Shown here piece by piece: positions 1 to 13,100 of a stretch of 64,000 bases of DNA. Within the stretch, counting starts at the first letter, position 1. Every line of letters begins with the position of its first letter. The notes under the pieces were generated by a model. The model was not told the DNA's origin and did not search any database. It saw only the letters and a program-made list of their open reading frames with translations. The DNA comes from Owenia fusiformis (lineage: Eukaryota > Annelida > Polychaeta > Sabellida > Oweniidae), in contig CAIIXF020000002.1 in NCBI GenBank assembly GCA_903813345.2, positions 29,880,926 to 29,944,925 of the forward strand. The letters run 5' to 3'. The position numbers and the translations under genes are program-made.

Positions 1-2659
1 TTGAAAGCTGATGTGAGAAGTGACATTTTAGCATTGAAGAATGCTATTCTTAAGCCAGGTGAGTACATATTAAATAACTGGAAAAAAAATCAAAATTGTT
101 TTATAGTCTTCCCGATTTCAGTCATGAATTACGTCAATTTCGTGTGCAAACTTTGGGTAGACGTTGTTATTCCCGGACGCCCAAACGTGTCAGGAACACA
201 TAGATACTTCAATGATCTTGATTGGACATCAGGTTGCACAGAAATCTTAATTCTACTGAGTGGTTTCACGAAAAAATAAAAAAGCTATACGCCTCAATAA
301 TACATTGATGAGACCAAAGGCAGCCTTCCTCTACAATAAGACAATGGTTCATCGGTCTGAAGATTTTGCAATTTTTTTTGAGGAGCGACAGCTAATATTT
401 CTGTTTATCCTATGCCAAGTAGAGTTTTAGGGAGATAAGTTGGTAAGATATATCCCGTATCCTGATTTTGAGGTTTCCATATCCAGAGCCTCCATATCTC
501 CCGCCATATCTCCCGCTTCGGTGCATATCTTCCCGCTTCGGTAATTGCATATCTTCCCGCTTCCGGTAAGTAGTAGAAATGTAATAAAATGACTTAGCAT
601 ATGAATGATTTGTTTATTTTTACACCTTGTATTGTTGAAATGGCCATATGCCCCTGAAAACTCTACTTGGTATAGGATAAAGCAGTTATGTACGGTCGGT
701 TTGGATATTGAGTTCATCCCTCGTGAGATATGCACATCTACCTTCGGTCCCTACGATCCCTCAGGTAGATATGCACATCTCCCTCTGTATAAACCCCATA
801 TCCAAAACCTCCCAGTACATAACCCTTATTTATCCTATGACAGTATAATATCGGTAACCTGGTAACGTACATGTATCTGTATTATCGTTATAAGATTATC
901 GAATATCACGTGAAGATATATTTCATATAACAACGGGATATACATGTAGAATTGACAATATTATATATTATCGTATGATCTGTAAAATGAAGCCTTCTGA
1001 TTGGTCAGTTCTTGTGCTGTACCAATCTGTATTGCTACTGAGATTGTCCCCATTGGTCAAATATTGGTACGGAGGAGACATTTTCAGTAGTGCTCAATAC
1101 ACGGGATCACACGATAAAAACGTTATACAGGGTGGGCCAAAAAACGCCACTTTTTTCAAGACACTACAACTTTTTTATTTTCCAACCTTCATAACCCAAT
1201 TTTTGCAGTTATATAGTACCAAGGGTTCTTAGTAATAATATAATGTAACAAGTCATTCAACCTGAATTATATTTGATATGAAAGAGGATCGGTTCAATTG
1301 GTCCGCCACCCTATTTGATGATATATTTTAGTTTTAGTCGCCTTGCTGATATAGCAGTATCAATGAAATGTTAGCTAAGTTTTTTTCAACCTGTCTTAAT
1401 TGCCAGCTTTAGTTGAGCAATTTTCTAGATTGGGTGCCTTCATACAATCTCCTGGAGACCTTCCCATACCCTATACTCACTTGGGTTTGCAACAGGGCTA
1501 TTAGCTTGGCGATCATCAGGCCGTATCAGTTCAGGAACATTTTGCAAATTATGCTAATTTCTCATGGCACACCACATATTTAAGTGAGACGCTGGTGACA
1601 TATTTTATTCAAGTAAAAGTGTATAATCCATGATCCATGACTAGATAACAACCTCAAGTTTCATTTGGTATGCAAATTGTGATTTTGTATCAAAAATTAA
1701 AAAGTTTTTTTTTGCCCACCCTGTAGAATGATTTGAAGTGCAATACAGGATATAGGCCTATGCTGCTCTCGATATTCTGTATTGGCACTCGACTTCGTCT
1801 CGTTCCAGTACGGAATTTCTTGAGCAGAATATATCCTATAAGTTATTGCAAAATCATTCAATAACTTATAGAATTGAAATGACAATCTAGCAATGAATTA
1901 GCTAGAATCTCCGTAGTTATATAGAGGATTTCCTATGATTATGAGGGGCACCATTTTAATCCTTGAGATTTGCGAGAGATTGTCGATATCTATGAGTGAA
2001 TGAAATGATATCCAGGGAATTTATTTTTATCAAATTTACTCAAAATGAAGAGGTTGGATACGATTTTAAGTAGACCATATCAAAATTATCTTGTTTTATT
2101 ATGCCTATACATATTTAATATTAATAGAGTAAATCAATTTATAGGTCTCAACTGTTTACCGTTCTATTTCAGCCCATTATATCGGATGTTTTGCAGATAG
2201 CCTTTCGTCGCGTGATTTACCAAACGGGGCGGGGACTGGAGGTTTCCCCCACATTGATGCGATGACCATTGCTAAATGCAACAATGTTTGTCGCAGCCAG
2301 GGTGGGTCGAGGTTCTCTTCACATTATCAAGGGGGGGGGGGCGAACTCGCCGACCCCCCTCGACTACAGGCCTGCATTTAATGTTCCCTTTCACTGACAC
2401 AGCTTAATTCATTTTATAAAGGCAAAATTCATTTTCATATTCAGTTCGGATGCAATAATTATCGCCCTTTTTTCATTTCATTTCACTAGGTTTTAAATAT
2501 GCTGGGTCCCAATTTGGAGAGCAGTGTTTTTGTGGCAATGACTTTGGAAGTCAAGGGAAAGTGGCCGATAGCGAATGTAACGTCAAGTGTCAAGGGAATA
2601 GTGAGGAAGTGTGTGGTGGGGGCTTTAGGAACAGCATACACTTGGTTCGATACTTCTGA
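1..2659 (+). CDS. WSC-domain protein, 3' end (three exons, 5' end outside window)
   Basis: Coding exons are 1-58, 2173-2301 and 2490-2659 (stop TGA 2657-2659), joined at GTGAGT/CAG and GTGGGT/TAG sites; phases 1 and 1 agree across both joins, giving 118 residues. The first exon encodes a short polar stretch ending LKP. The other two encode one WSC domain: an opening YIGCF, then RDLP, MTIAKCNNVC, YAGSQFGEQCFCGN and a cysteine-rich end with CGGG. The family places eight cysteines in such domains and links them to carbohydrate binding in secreted or cell-surface proteins (known for the family). The protein ends six residues after the domain with no membrane segment, so it is probably secreted (inference). 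An AATAAA lies at 2727-2732. The upstream part and any other domains are outside the window. Confidence 0.8.
407..866. repeat. Inverted-repeat region with internal short repeats
   Basis: A 23-base arm around 407-430 (CTATGCCAAGTAGAGTTTT) returns as its reverse complement near 657-680. Short repeats (ATATCTTCCCGCTTC, GATATGCACATCT) cluster around 480-560 and 725-785. The region is intronic in the WSC gene. It resembles a decayed MITE, but no boundary duplication is evident. Confidence 0.45.
1128..1723. mobile_element. TA-flanked MITE, copy 1 (596 bp), in WSC-gene intron
   Basis: The ends are inverted repeats beginning CAGGGTGGGCCAAAAAA and ending GCCCACCCTG. TA lies directly outside each end, as in Tc1/mariner-type insertion. 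The interior matches the element at 7002-7620 in opposite orientation, for example the stretch around the paired motifs GTCGCCTTG and CAAGGCGAC. No transposase reading frame is visible, so it is non-autonomous. It lies in the intron between the first and second visible WSC exons. Confidence 0.85.
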
Positions 2660-2879
2660 TGACGCCACACTTTATTTGAATTACACCTGGCACAATGTTA
2701 CGTTGAGAAATACATTACTTTAATGAAATAAAATGTTTAGGCAACTTATTCGTAGTTGACAAAACAAAATCTTGAGTAATGTTTTCACAATATTGAGAAA
2801 AACTAAGTGGTGGTATTTGAAAAACAGGGTAATTAAAATCAGCCAGTCTTCATGATCACTTTTAATATATCTTGATATA

Positions 2880-3020
2880 CAAATAGTGACTGTCATAAGG
2901 GAAATAGTACAAAATATTTTTCCAGTTGGAATATCCTGTCCATAGACATGTGAGTGGACCGGATATTCCAAGGGGAAATTTTTACACTATTTCCCGAAAA
3001 TGTGGCAGTCACTATTTGTT
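2880..3020. repeat. Imperfect hairpin (two arms of about 64 bp)
   Basis: The left arm begins AAATAGTGACTGTCAT and the right arm ends GGCAGTCACTATTT. The centres carry TGGAATATCCTGTCC and GGACCGGATATTCCA. The stem surrounds a loop of roughly 13 bases. It lies between the WSC gene and the carboxypeptidase gene and may be a foldback MITE. Confidence 0.6.
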
Positions 3021-3420
3021 TTATTATAAACCCCATACATACTGTGTAAACAAAAACAAATTATTTTAATTTCAACATTTAATGCTAATATGTTAATTCT
3101 TATTGGCATTTATAAAGGCATTTTGCCATTCAACTCCTAGAATCCCAGCTATCAGGGAACATAAAACGTACTAATGACTGATTACATGACCTAACTGGTG
3201 ATACGTATTTTTCATCTTCCCTGTTAGCAGGGATTACAGGGAAAAAAATTACAATTGAAAGGGGCATTCTCAGATATACAAAATCAGCAATTAAAGGACA
3301 CGATTATAGACATTAAGAAAAAGTATATGGAAAATACTTCTACTCGTATAGTAAACTCAAATGGGACTAATGTCGTGAAGATCTGACTGACAAATACTAT
3401 TGAAATGCCAGACCCATTAA

Positions 3421-3444
3421 CCTTACTTCTGGGACACCCTGTAC
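3421..3444. repeat. Solo terminal repeat of the mariner-like element seen at 11905-13319
   Basis: The stretch contains TTACTTCTGGGACACCCTG followed by TA, identical to the right terminus of the 1.4-kb element in the carboxypeptidase's last intron. No partner end is seen nearby, so this is a truncated relic. Confidence 0.55.
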
Positions 3445-4183
3445 ATCTAACCTTGACTTCGGAAGTGTTGGCAGCCATGAGCTAACAACTGAATATTGGA
3501 AAATATGTCATACGTGAGTCTATTAAATTCTTAGATTCATGGTTGGGAACTTCATCCATTTTACCAAATTATATGTAGTCAGGTAATCGTAGTTACTTTA
3601 GTGATATTTAAACATCTGCTAGTTTCACGTTGTTTTATATTTTAATCTATACAGTATGTTATTCCTTATCTCAGTTGCAAAATATTTCACTGCCCTAATT
3701 ATACACCCCGGGTTATACACACCTTACATCATATTCTGGTGTTTTGTATAGTGTAGGGTCGTCTTCGTGGATCAATTTGATCGATCGTGATCAATTGTCA
3801 TATGCCTATCGTTATGTTGTCATTCGCTGCAATTTGTAGGAGGTCTAGAACCGATCTGTATATACGAACAATCCCAATGTTTCCAGTCTCAAATGATGTT
3901 ACCTCTGGAAACCATTTATTTCTGTATCACTTTGATCACTAACATCATACTTTTTCCGGACACCATGCATTACACAATCGTCTTTGCTTCACAGCTTTAT
4001 ACAAAACTGATATGAAACATCTTTGTCAATTTATCTAATTAATGAATTTTGAACATAAACATCAAAAATCCATAAAATCAATTGTTGACAGTACAGTTTA
4101 TGCGCGAATATGTTGAAGGGGGTGGATCTGAACAAAACTAGTTTGAATACCGAAAGGCTTTTGGTAGCATCTTGCTTTCAGTA

Positions 4184-7100
4184 ATGGACGGTTTGCTAGT
4201 GATTTTGTCATTATTTCTGGCTGTTACGGGGGCCACAAGGGTGTCATATGAAGGGTAAGTAGCAAGAGCCAAAGATCGGGGCAACTACTCAGTGAATTGA
4301 GATATTCTTGATCAATTGTTCACACCTTCAAGGCTTGTTATAGAACCAGGAAAACGAAAACGATTTCTGGATTTTGAGAACCTGCTATCGGAGAATAATA
4401 GTTAACGATCGCGAGGAAAGAAATGATACTGCGAAAGGGATTGCACAATCACATTGCGGTTATTTCTGATTATTACGACGGTATCATCGACTGATTTCTT
4501 TTTGAACTATTGTGACTTACTCCACAAGCCCCTTTGTTGATAATAGCCCTTTTAAATAAGACCTGTCGTATTTTGCAATGACAATTGCAAACTAATTGGG
4601 GTTTATGAGCCAGATTCATCGTTTTTCAGGTCACATGTAGCAATATCCAGCCTGCAATATCACATAACAAAAATAGGAATGGCTAATTACCGATTTGGAA
4701 AATTATTTGGAAACATTGTAAAGTTATCTACTATCAAGACGTAATGGACCTGACCAATGCATCCCGGTTTCTTTGGTTTTTAAATAATGGCGGGGTTTCT
4801 AAGTTAGCTTTTGGTGCTTTTCAATTTCTTGCTCTTCAATTTTGGTTATGCACCTATTTATTAATATGCTATTAGTATCAATGTATAATTGTCAGTTATG
4901 TTACCAGTTTTACTTTAATTGTCAGCTATCGAGTTTTGGAGGTTTTTCCCACAGAAGATGCTACAGTTCATTTCCTTCACGATCTCTATGAAGAGGAGTA
5001 CCTAAATGTAAGTTACAAAATGTTCTAATTCATGTGTCTAAACTCTTCAACTTATGTAATCATACTATTGAACGTAATCATACTATAGAACGTAAACAGG
5101 CGTTCTCACGCTATCCAAATGGCACAGGGGTGCCAAACTTTTGGCGGAAGTGTTCATAATTGTGGAGTCGGATGACATCGACAGTACCAACACAGAGAGA
5201 AGACACCGAAAAAACAATGCTGCTGTGTCTGTTTTCGTACAACCCCCTCAATAGGTTTAGTAATGTGTAAGAATTGTATCATTTGGAGATTGAATTTATA
5301 GTTCAAGTACACTCCTTGGATGTTTTTCAGATTGACTTTTGGTCTGAACCACGTGGGGTGTTCTCTCCTATTATCTTCCATGTGAATCCAATACGTTATG
5401 ACTGGGTCACAGCACAATTAGACGCAGAGGGAATTAAATATACAATCATCGTGGAGAATCTTCAGAGGTACATGTTGTATACATAAAAAAACGTTAATTT
5501 AGTCTTTCTTCTGCTCGAAAGAGTACATGGTGTGATGTGCGTTTTTGGTGTGCTAAATTCCATCTTACTAAACGTACAAGGTCATTTGTAATAGGCCAAT
5601 CTTAACAAATGTCAAGGTCATATGTGATAAATAGTATGTTATATTTCAATCTTACCAGCGTCTAATGCAATGTGTTCTCTCATGTGCTATAGCATGATTG
5701 ACGCCGAGACCGAGAGATTGTCATCACGTGACCCCACCACACAGGCAATTGAGGACTTCGCTGATTATCACAGATTTGATGAGGTATTTGCGATCCAATT
5801 GTATGGCCGATTGGTCATACGTATAGGTTTCCGTTTCGATTTTATATGCATTGCTTAAAAAGTCTCCATTGTCTTTTGCTTTAATCATACCGGGAAATTC
5901 CGAATGATGATTTGGGTTGCTCGGTTTCAACTCACGCAGGAACAGCACTGCTAATCTTATTCTTATTATTTACCTGAATGTTCTCTCATTTCTATTGTAA
6001 TTTAGATGATGTCTTGGATAACCAACATTACGACGTCCAGGTGCGGCGGTAACAGATGTAGTCTCTTTAATGTTGGTACTTCCTTTGAAGGTCGTAGCAT
6101 CCGTGGTATAAAGGTGAGCTTTATTGCAGATATAGCCTCTTTAATGTTTGGTATTTCCTTTGAGAGTTGTAGCATCCGTGGAATAAAGGTGGGCTTTATT
6201 GCAGATGTAACCTCTTTAATGTTGGTAATTCCTTTGAAGGTCGTAGCATTCGTGGAGTAAAGGTGAGCTTTATTGCAGATGTAGCCTCTTTAATGTTGGT
6301 AATTCCTTTGAAGGTCGTAGCATTCGTGGAGTAAAGGTGAGTTTTATTGCAGATGTAGCCTCTTTTATGTTGGCACTTCCTTTGAAGGTCGTAGCATTCT
6401 TGGAGTAAAGGTGAGCTTTATTGCAGATATAGCTATAGCCTCTTTAATGTTGGTAATTCCTTTGAAGGTCGTCGCATCCGAGGAATAAAGGTGAGCTTTA
6501 TTGCAGATGTAGTCTCTTTAATGTTGGTAATTCCTTTGAAGGCCGTAGCATCCGTGGAATAATGGTGAGATTGATTACAAATGAACATAGCATAATTATG
6601 TAATGTGTAAAGTCCTTTGGAATCTAATCATAACCAGTACAGAAAAAGACATGCGCGACCAGGGAATGGATTGGAATTGACGGTTGTGTTACTCCGTGAT
6701 TCAAATTCAACTTCAATCTCTTTGGTTTTGACTTGTTAAGTGCATTTCAGATCGGAACACCTGGTACAGACAAACGAGCTGTATGGGTGGATTGTGGAAT
6801 ACACGCCAGAGAATGGATCGCTCCCGCAACCTGCACCTACTTTATATGGAGGGTGAGCGACACTTTACAACGATCCAGTGACCTCAAAATACGTCACGGG
6901 TTGTAAAATAAAAATGACGTTGGACTTTCAATTATAGACAAGTTATATTCGGAAATCAGCTCTTAAATAATCAAGTACTAAAACACTCCTGAATACATAT
7001 ACAGGGTGGGCCAAAAAAACGCCACTTTTTTCAAAATGCTATAACTTTTCTAATTTTTGATACAAAATCATAATTTGCATACCAAATGAAACTTGAGGTT

Positions 7101-10100
7101 GTTATCTAGCCATGGATCATGAATTATACACTTTTACTTGAATACAATATGTCACCAGCGTCTCACTTAAACATGTGGTGTGCAATGAGAAATAAGCTTA
7201 ATTTGCAAAATGTTCCTTAACTGATACGGCCTGATGACCGCCAATGTAATAGCCCTGATGCAAACCCCAGTGAGTATAGTGTATGGGGAGGTCTCCAGGA
7301 GAGGGTATGAAGGCACCCAATCTAAAAAATTGCTCAACTAAAGCTGGCAATTGAGACATATTGAAAAAATGAGCTTACATTTCATTGATACTGCTATATC
7401 AACAAGGCGACTAAAACTAAAATCTATCATCAAATCGGATGGCGGACAAATTGAACTCCTCTTTTAGATCAAATATAATCCAAGTTGAAGGACTTGTTAC
7501 ATTATATTATTACTAAGAACCCTTGGCACTATATAACTGCAAATTATGGGGTATGTAGGTTGGAAAATAAAAAAGTTATAGCATCTTGAAAAAAAGTGGC
7601 GTTATTTTTGGCCCACCCTGTATATATAGATTAAGGCCCCAAAGCATCTAAAATCATGGACAACTTTAATATACTGTCGGACCTGGCCAAATTCTGGTAG
7701 TGTGGTTGTGGTCGGGTCTCGAACAATTTATTTATTATGGGATTCTCACTGGTCTTATGTGGGCGCAGACCTGGTTTGGTGGTACTGCTTTCACTGAAAG
7801 GGGAGGTTGTTACACATATGCATTTATTAACACTATAAATTTGAAAACAAATAAAACACAAATGTCCATGTAATAATCATATGTAAGTGGTGTTGTTGCT
7901 CTTCTCTCGTTGTACTCTACTCGGCTATACTCTCTATTCTGTTTTACTCTTTACTCTATAATGCTCTGCTTACTCTTTATTCCGCTCTGCTCTGCTTTAC
8001 TCTATTCTGCTCCGGTTACTCTTGATTCCGCTCTGCTCTGCTTTACTCTATTCCGTTCTGGTTACTCTTTATTCCGCTCTGCTCTGTTTACTCTCTCTAT
8101 TCTGCTCTGGTTACTCTTTATTCCGCTCTGCTCTGCTTACTCTATATTCTGCTCTTGTTATTCTTTACTCCTTTCCGTTCTGCTCTGCTTATTCTTTACT
8201 CCACTCTGCTCTGGTTCACTCTGCTCTGTTCTGGTTACTCTTTATTCTGCTCTGGTTACTCTTTACTCCTTTCTGTTCTGATCTGCTTACTCTTTACTCC
8301 TCTCTGCTCTGATTTACTCTGTTCTGCTCAGGTTACTCTTTACTCCTTTCTGTTCTGGTCTGCTTACTTTTTACTCCTTTCTGGTCTGCTCTGCTTACTC
8401 TTTACTCATTTCTGTTCTGCACTGCTTACTCTTTACTCCTCTCTGCTCTGGTTCACTCTGCTCTGTTCTGGTTACTCTGTTCTGCTCTGGTTACTCTTTA
8501 TTCTGCTCTGGTTACTCTTTACTCCTCTCTGCTCTGATTTACTCTGTTCTGCTCAGGTTACTCTTTACTCCTTTCTGTTCTGCTCTGCTTACTCTTTACT
8601 CCTTTCTGTTCTGCTCTGCTTACTCTTTACTTCTCTCTGCTCTGGTTCACTCTGCTCTGTTCTGGTTACTCTGTTCTGCTCTGATTACTCTTCTCTCTGT
8701 ACTGCTCTGCTTATTCTTTACTCTGTACTTCTCTGCTTACTCTTTAATCTGCTCTGCTTTACTCTGCTCTGCTCTGCTTTACTCTGCACTGCTCTGCTTA
8801 CTCTTTAATCTGCTCTGCTTACTCTTTAATCTGCTCTGCTTACTCTTTAATCTGCTCTGCTCTGCTTACTCTTTACTCTGCACTGCCCTGCTCTGGATTA
8901 CTCTTCTTCAGCCCAGGTTACTCTTCTTTACTCCGGATTACTCCTCTTTACTCCTCTTGGCGAATAAATTGGGAATATCGATCAAATTCTGAGATTAGAC
9001 CCAACTATCAGCCCTTAAAGGAAATAAAGCGATCACTTCAGTTGGAATCCCTGTTGTTCCAAAAACACTCCTCCAGACGAGTAATTCGGGAATATCAATC
9101 AAATTCTGAGATTAGACCCAAATTACCAGTCACATGGAAATAAATCTGCTACTCCACAAATACACTTGCTCTTGGTGAGACTCAAGAATGTCAATCAAAT
9201 TCTGAGATTAGACTTGAGCTACACGTAAACCGGAAATTATACAAGATGGCGGACTTGCTGGGGATTGTGGGAAAATGATGATGCAATCACAAAATAGCCA
9301 CGCTGACTAGCAAAGAATCATGAAGTAAAACCTTCTAATTCTATCTCAGAATGAATTATAAAATCAAATCAACACTCACAAATTCTCCAAAATGTCTCCT
9401 AGGCGCCTCTAGACTGCAACTTCTCTGGCAGTACTCCCTGGTCACCAATAACACATCGGGCCAAATTGCTCTATATCCACTTGTTACTGTCGATTCCCGC
9501 CACAAAACAGTGAAAATACTCCATAAACTCCCAATATCCACGATTAAACTCCAATATTCCTCACATCCACTAATACTCCATCATAAAAACACCTTTCCGC
9601 CATCAACATCATGAGCCAGCTTCTAAAAATGACACTACAGGTCCTTACACTTCAACTTCTTGAGCTAGACTAACATCAGGTGATCTGATCATGTCCTATC
9701 TCAACCCACTAATGAGATGCATAAGGAAGCTATCTGATTGGCTACAGCTGGACTAAGCTGGTGTGTTTACTCCATTTGGTGGTGCATTGTGGGAAATCAC
9801 CATAGCAATGTCAATCAAGTAGCCTCTAATTCCTGGTGACTCATAACCATGTGGCATATTTCTCCTATGGGTTGATTCTAGAGCAGGGGTTCCCGCACAA
9901 GCAAAGAGTAAGGTTACTCTTACTCCTACTCCCAACTTACTCATTGAGTTTATGGTTACTCCTAGGTTACTCCTTAACTTGCTCACAGTACATGAAGTTT
10001 TACTGACATAAAAATAAACTTCTTACTTCACCAAATATTATTACATTTTTATTTAAAATAAAAAAGTGGGGAATTTCTAAATTTCCCACAATACTATTCC

Positions 10101-13100
10101 TTTTCAGAAAATGTTTTTCACCATATTTAATTTTCAGTTTCTACATGTATTCATTTTCAGATATAAAATCAGGAGTGTTAAGGGAAATATTGGCATGCAT
10201 TTTGAAAATATTCCTTCCGACATTTTGATTTTTTAATGGTATTGATTTGTAATTTTTTGAATTTTCTTAGTTGAGCCAAGACTATGATTCTGACGCAGAG
10301 ACGAGGCGATTGGTGGATACGTACGACTGGTATATACAGCCAGTCGTCAACCCTGATGGATATGAATATACCTGGGACGTGGTAGGTGCATCAGCTTAAA
10401 CAATCACTGGGAATTTATAGCTTAGATTTTGTACATTGATTGATGTTTCCTTAATAACTATAGAATACACTTTTATGCAAATGAGTTTTTTCTTTTCACA
10501 AGAACGTTTGAAAACGCCTAATTAGGAAACCGAATTCTCGTATTAGCTCATAGAAGATACGATTTTGCATGATATTTTGGTGATGGACTACACTTCAATC
10601 TTTTATTTATTATGTAGGATAGGCTATGGAGAAAAACCAGAAGTAATTATAATGACATCCTTGGATGTATTGGAACGGATGGCAACAGAAACTACGATTC
10701 ATTTTGGGGAAGTAAGTTAGAAACATAACGTTACACAACAATCGGTATAAACATCCCTTTTATATGAGCAAATAGTTTCACTTCTACGGTCTGTTATACC
10801 AAGACTGTAAGATATAAAGTGGGCATATTTACTTTATCGTCGCTAGGTGATCTTGGAGGGGCTTCTAATGACCCGTGTTCGAACACTTATCACGGCCCTT
10901 CAGTGTTTTCAGAGCCAGAGTGTGCGGCACAACGAGACTTTATGACACCTTTAAGGGTAATGAACTCCCTTACTACACTTTTCTATTTCATTGTTGTGTA
11001 TACAAGCTTGTAACTGGTGAAATAATATGTAATAACGAGACTTTATGACACCTTTAAGGGTAATGAACTTCCTTACTACACTTTTCTATTTCATTGTTGT
11101 GTATATAAGCTTGTAACTGGTGAAATAATATGTAATAACGAGACTTTATGACACCTTTAAGGGTAATGAACTTCCTTACTACACTTTTTTATTTCATTGT
11201 TGTGTATATAAGCTTGTAAATGATGAAATAATGTGTGCGAGTGTAAACGCAAGTGGTGCAAGGATAAGATACAAAGCTTATACTTTTACAGGATAGTTTC
11301 ATAGCCTTATGGACGATGCATTCACGGGGCCAATGGATGCTTCACCCATGGGGGAACTACGATATCCCAGAGAATGAAGCAGAGTTGGTAAGACAATATA
11401 TTATCAGGGTGCACATATGTCCCGTCATCTGCTACAACTAAAACCTTAGTAGATGGTACCTAGCGTAATATAACCACTGATTGGTCACTGGCTGGACCTA
11501 TTGCAATTATATGTTAGCAAATTATTTACTTCGTCCAGGATTGAGAGTATCGGTTTAGGAATGACATAAATATAATTGCCTCACTCTACAAGTAATGTGG
11601 CCCAAATTGCAAAGGGTATTCACGAACAAATCCAGTATGACATACCAATTTTGGATATTAGTTGGTATTTAATCAATGCCAAATATGGACCTGTGGAAGA
11701 GACAGTGTCAAGAACCCCGGGGTATTCGTGAAGTTATGATTTCAACCAAATGTGTTTAGGATCAAGTTGGACAAGCTATTGTTGATGCCATATTTGAGGT
11801 ACATGGGGTGACCTACATTCACGGCCAATCTGCTGTTCTTTTGTGTAAGTCAATTAAACATTACTTGATTGAATAATCCAAATGAAGCATGATTTCATAA
11901 GTTACAGGGTGTCCCAGAAGTAATGATAATTATGCTCTCAAATTTTTATTTGATATGGAAACAATATGAAATTCACACAAATTAAAGATCAAGATGTTAG
12001 CTTCATTTTACTACATTACATTTATTACTTTACACCAGAGGGGGAGAAACACCAGGGTTCAAAGATGACATACGCTTATAATGTAAATCTGTATTGAGAT
12101 GACATCGTCGCTGATTGGTCAAAAGTCGGCAAACAAATGACGTCATCAATGGCGGTTTCAAAATTTTCGAAATACGCTTCGAATAATATTATGTTCATTC
12201 CTGGCGTGTTAACCAATATCATAGCTTGTTATTTCACATCAAGATAAAGAAAGGTGTATGGAATATGCCTCTATCAATTAAAACCTCCCATCGTATGTAG
12301 TATTTGATAACTAGCCGATGAAAATTCGAACGAACGAAGGTGGTAAGCAAGAGAGGTAATTATGTCTGTCATCTTTAAACTCTGGGGCTTCCCCTCCTCT
12401 TACTTTACACAAATATATTCAATGTATAGTTGCCATAGCAACATGTACGCACGTTCTGCGGAGCAGCTGTGTGTTTTCATACATTTTTGAAAAACATTTC
12501 ATGTTCATATGTTTCCCTGCTGTTCACATCACTACTGTAATGCTGCTACTTCATTCCTGATATTCCTATTAAGAGCATTGTACATTGTTGATTCACTTAT
12601 CCACATACTGTCCTTTGCTGGAGACAATTTGTCTGTGCCTTTCCAGCCAGGATTGGAAGACATGATCAAAACCACTGTTGGACATATCCTGCAGAGCCAA
12701 CTGAACCGAGTGGCGCAATTGTGCCTCTTTATGCCACCTATACACAGTGGGGTTGGACAGTCTTCTCTCACCATATGCTTGTTTAAACTCCTTTATAGTG
12801 TCACTGGGTTTACCCCCTGTCTTCTGAAGGAATTTTATGACTGCTCTCTGCTCTAATTTTTCATCTTTGCTCAACGTTGGTGGCATAATGTACACCTCCC
12901 TGGAAATTCCTAGGTTGTGTTCCTAAAAGTTTTCCTTTTGTGAAACTCAATATGACATCATCATTGTGTGATTTCATAATATCAGATTAAAGTGATAATC
13001 CTGTCACAATGAGATAAATTACATATTATTAAACCACCATGACATCATGCAACTGTATACAATTACCATAACAATGATTTAAAAGCTTGAAACATGATCA

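Larger units (their letters stand above)
2660..4183. other. Intergenic: WSC gene 3' flank to carboxypeptidase start
   Basis: Contains the AATAAA at 2727-2732, the hairpin at 2880-3020 and the solo transposon end at 3421-3444. The 0.7 kb before the start codon at 4184 should include the carboxypeptidase promoter, but I see no convincing TATA box or other site. Confidence 0.5.

Noticed and set aside
61-279. Reading the first exon through its donor to a stop at 279
   Set aside because: A good donor (GTGAGT) follows base 58, and splicing to 2173 in phase 1 gives a complete WSC domain. The read-through tail has no recognised similarity.
605-865. 86- and 102-codon frames around 427-865
   Set aside because: They lie in an intronic inverted-repeat region with no splice signals or similarity.
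7910-8808. Long open frames (123, 96 and 217 codons) rich in Leu, Ser and Tyr
   Set aside because: They lie wholly in the C/T-rich minisatellite and overlap in several frames. Repeat composition removes stops; there is no start context or splice signal.
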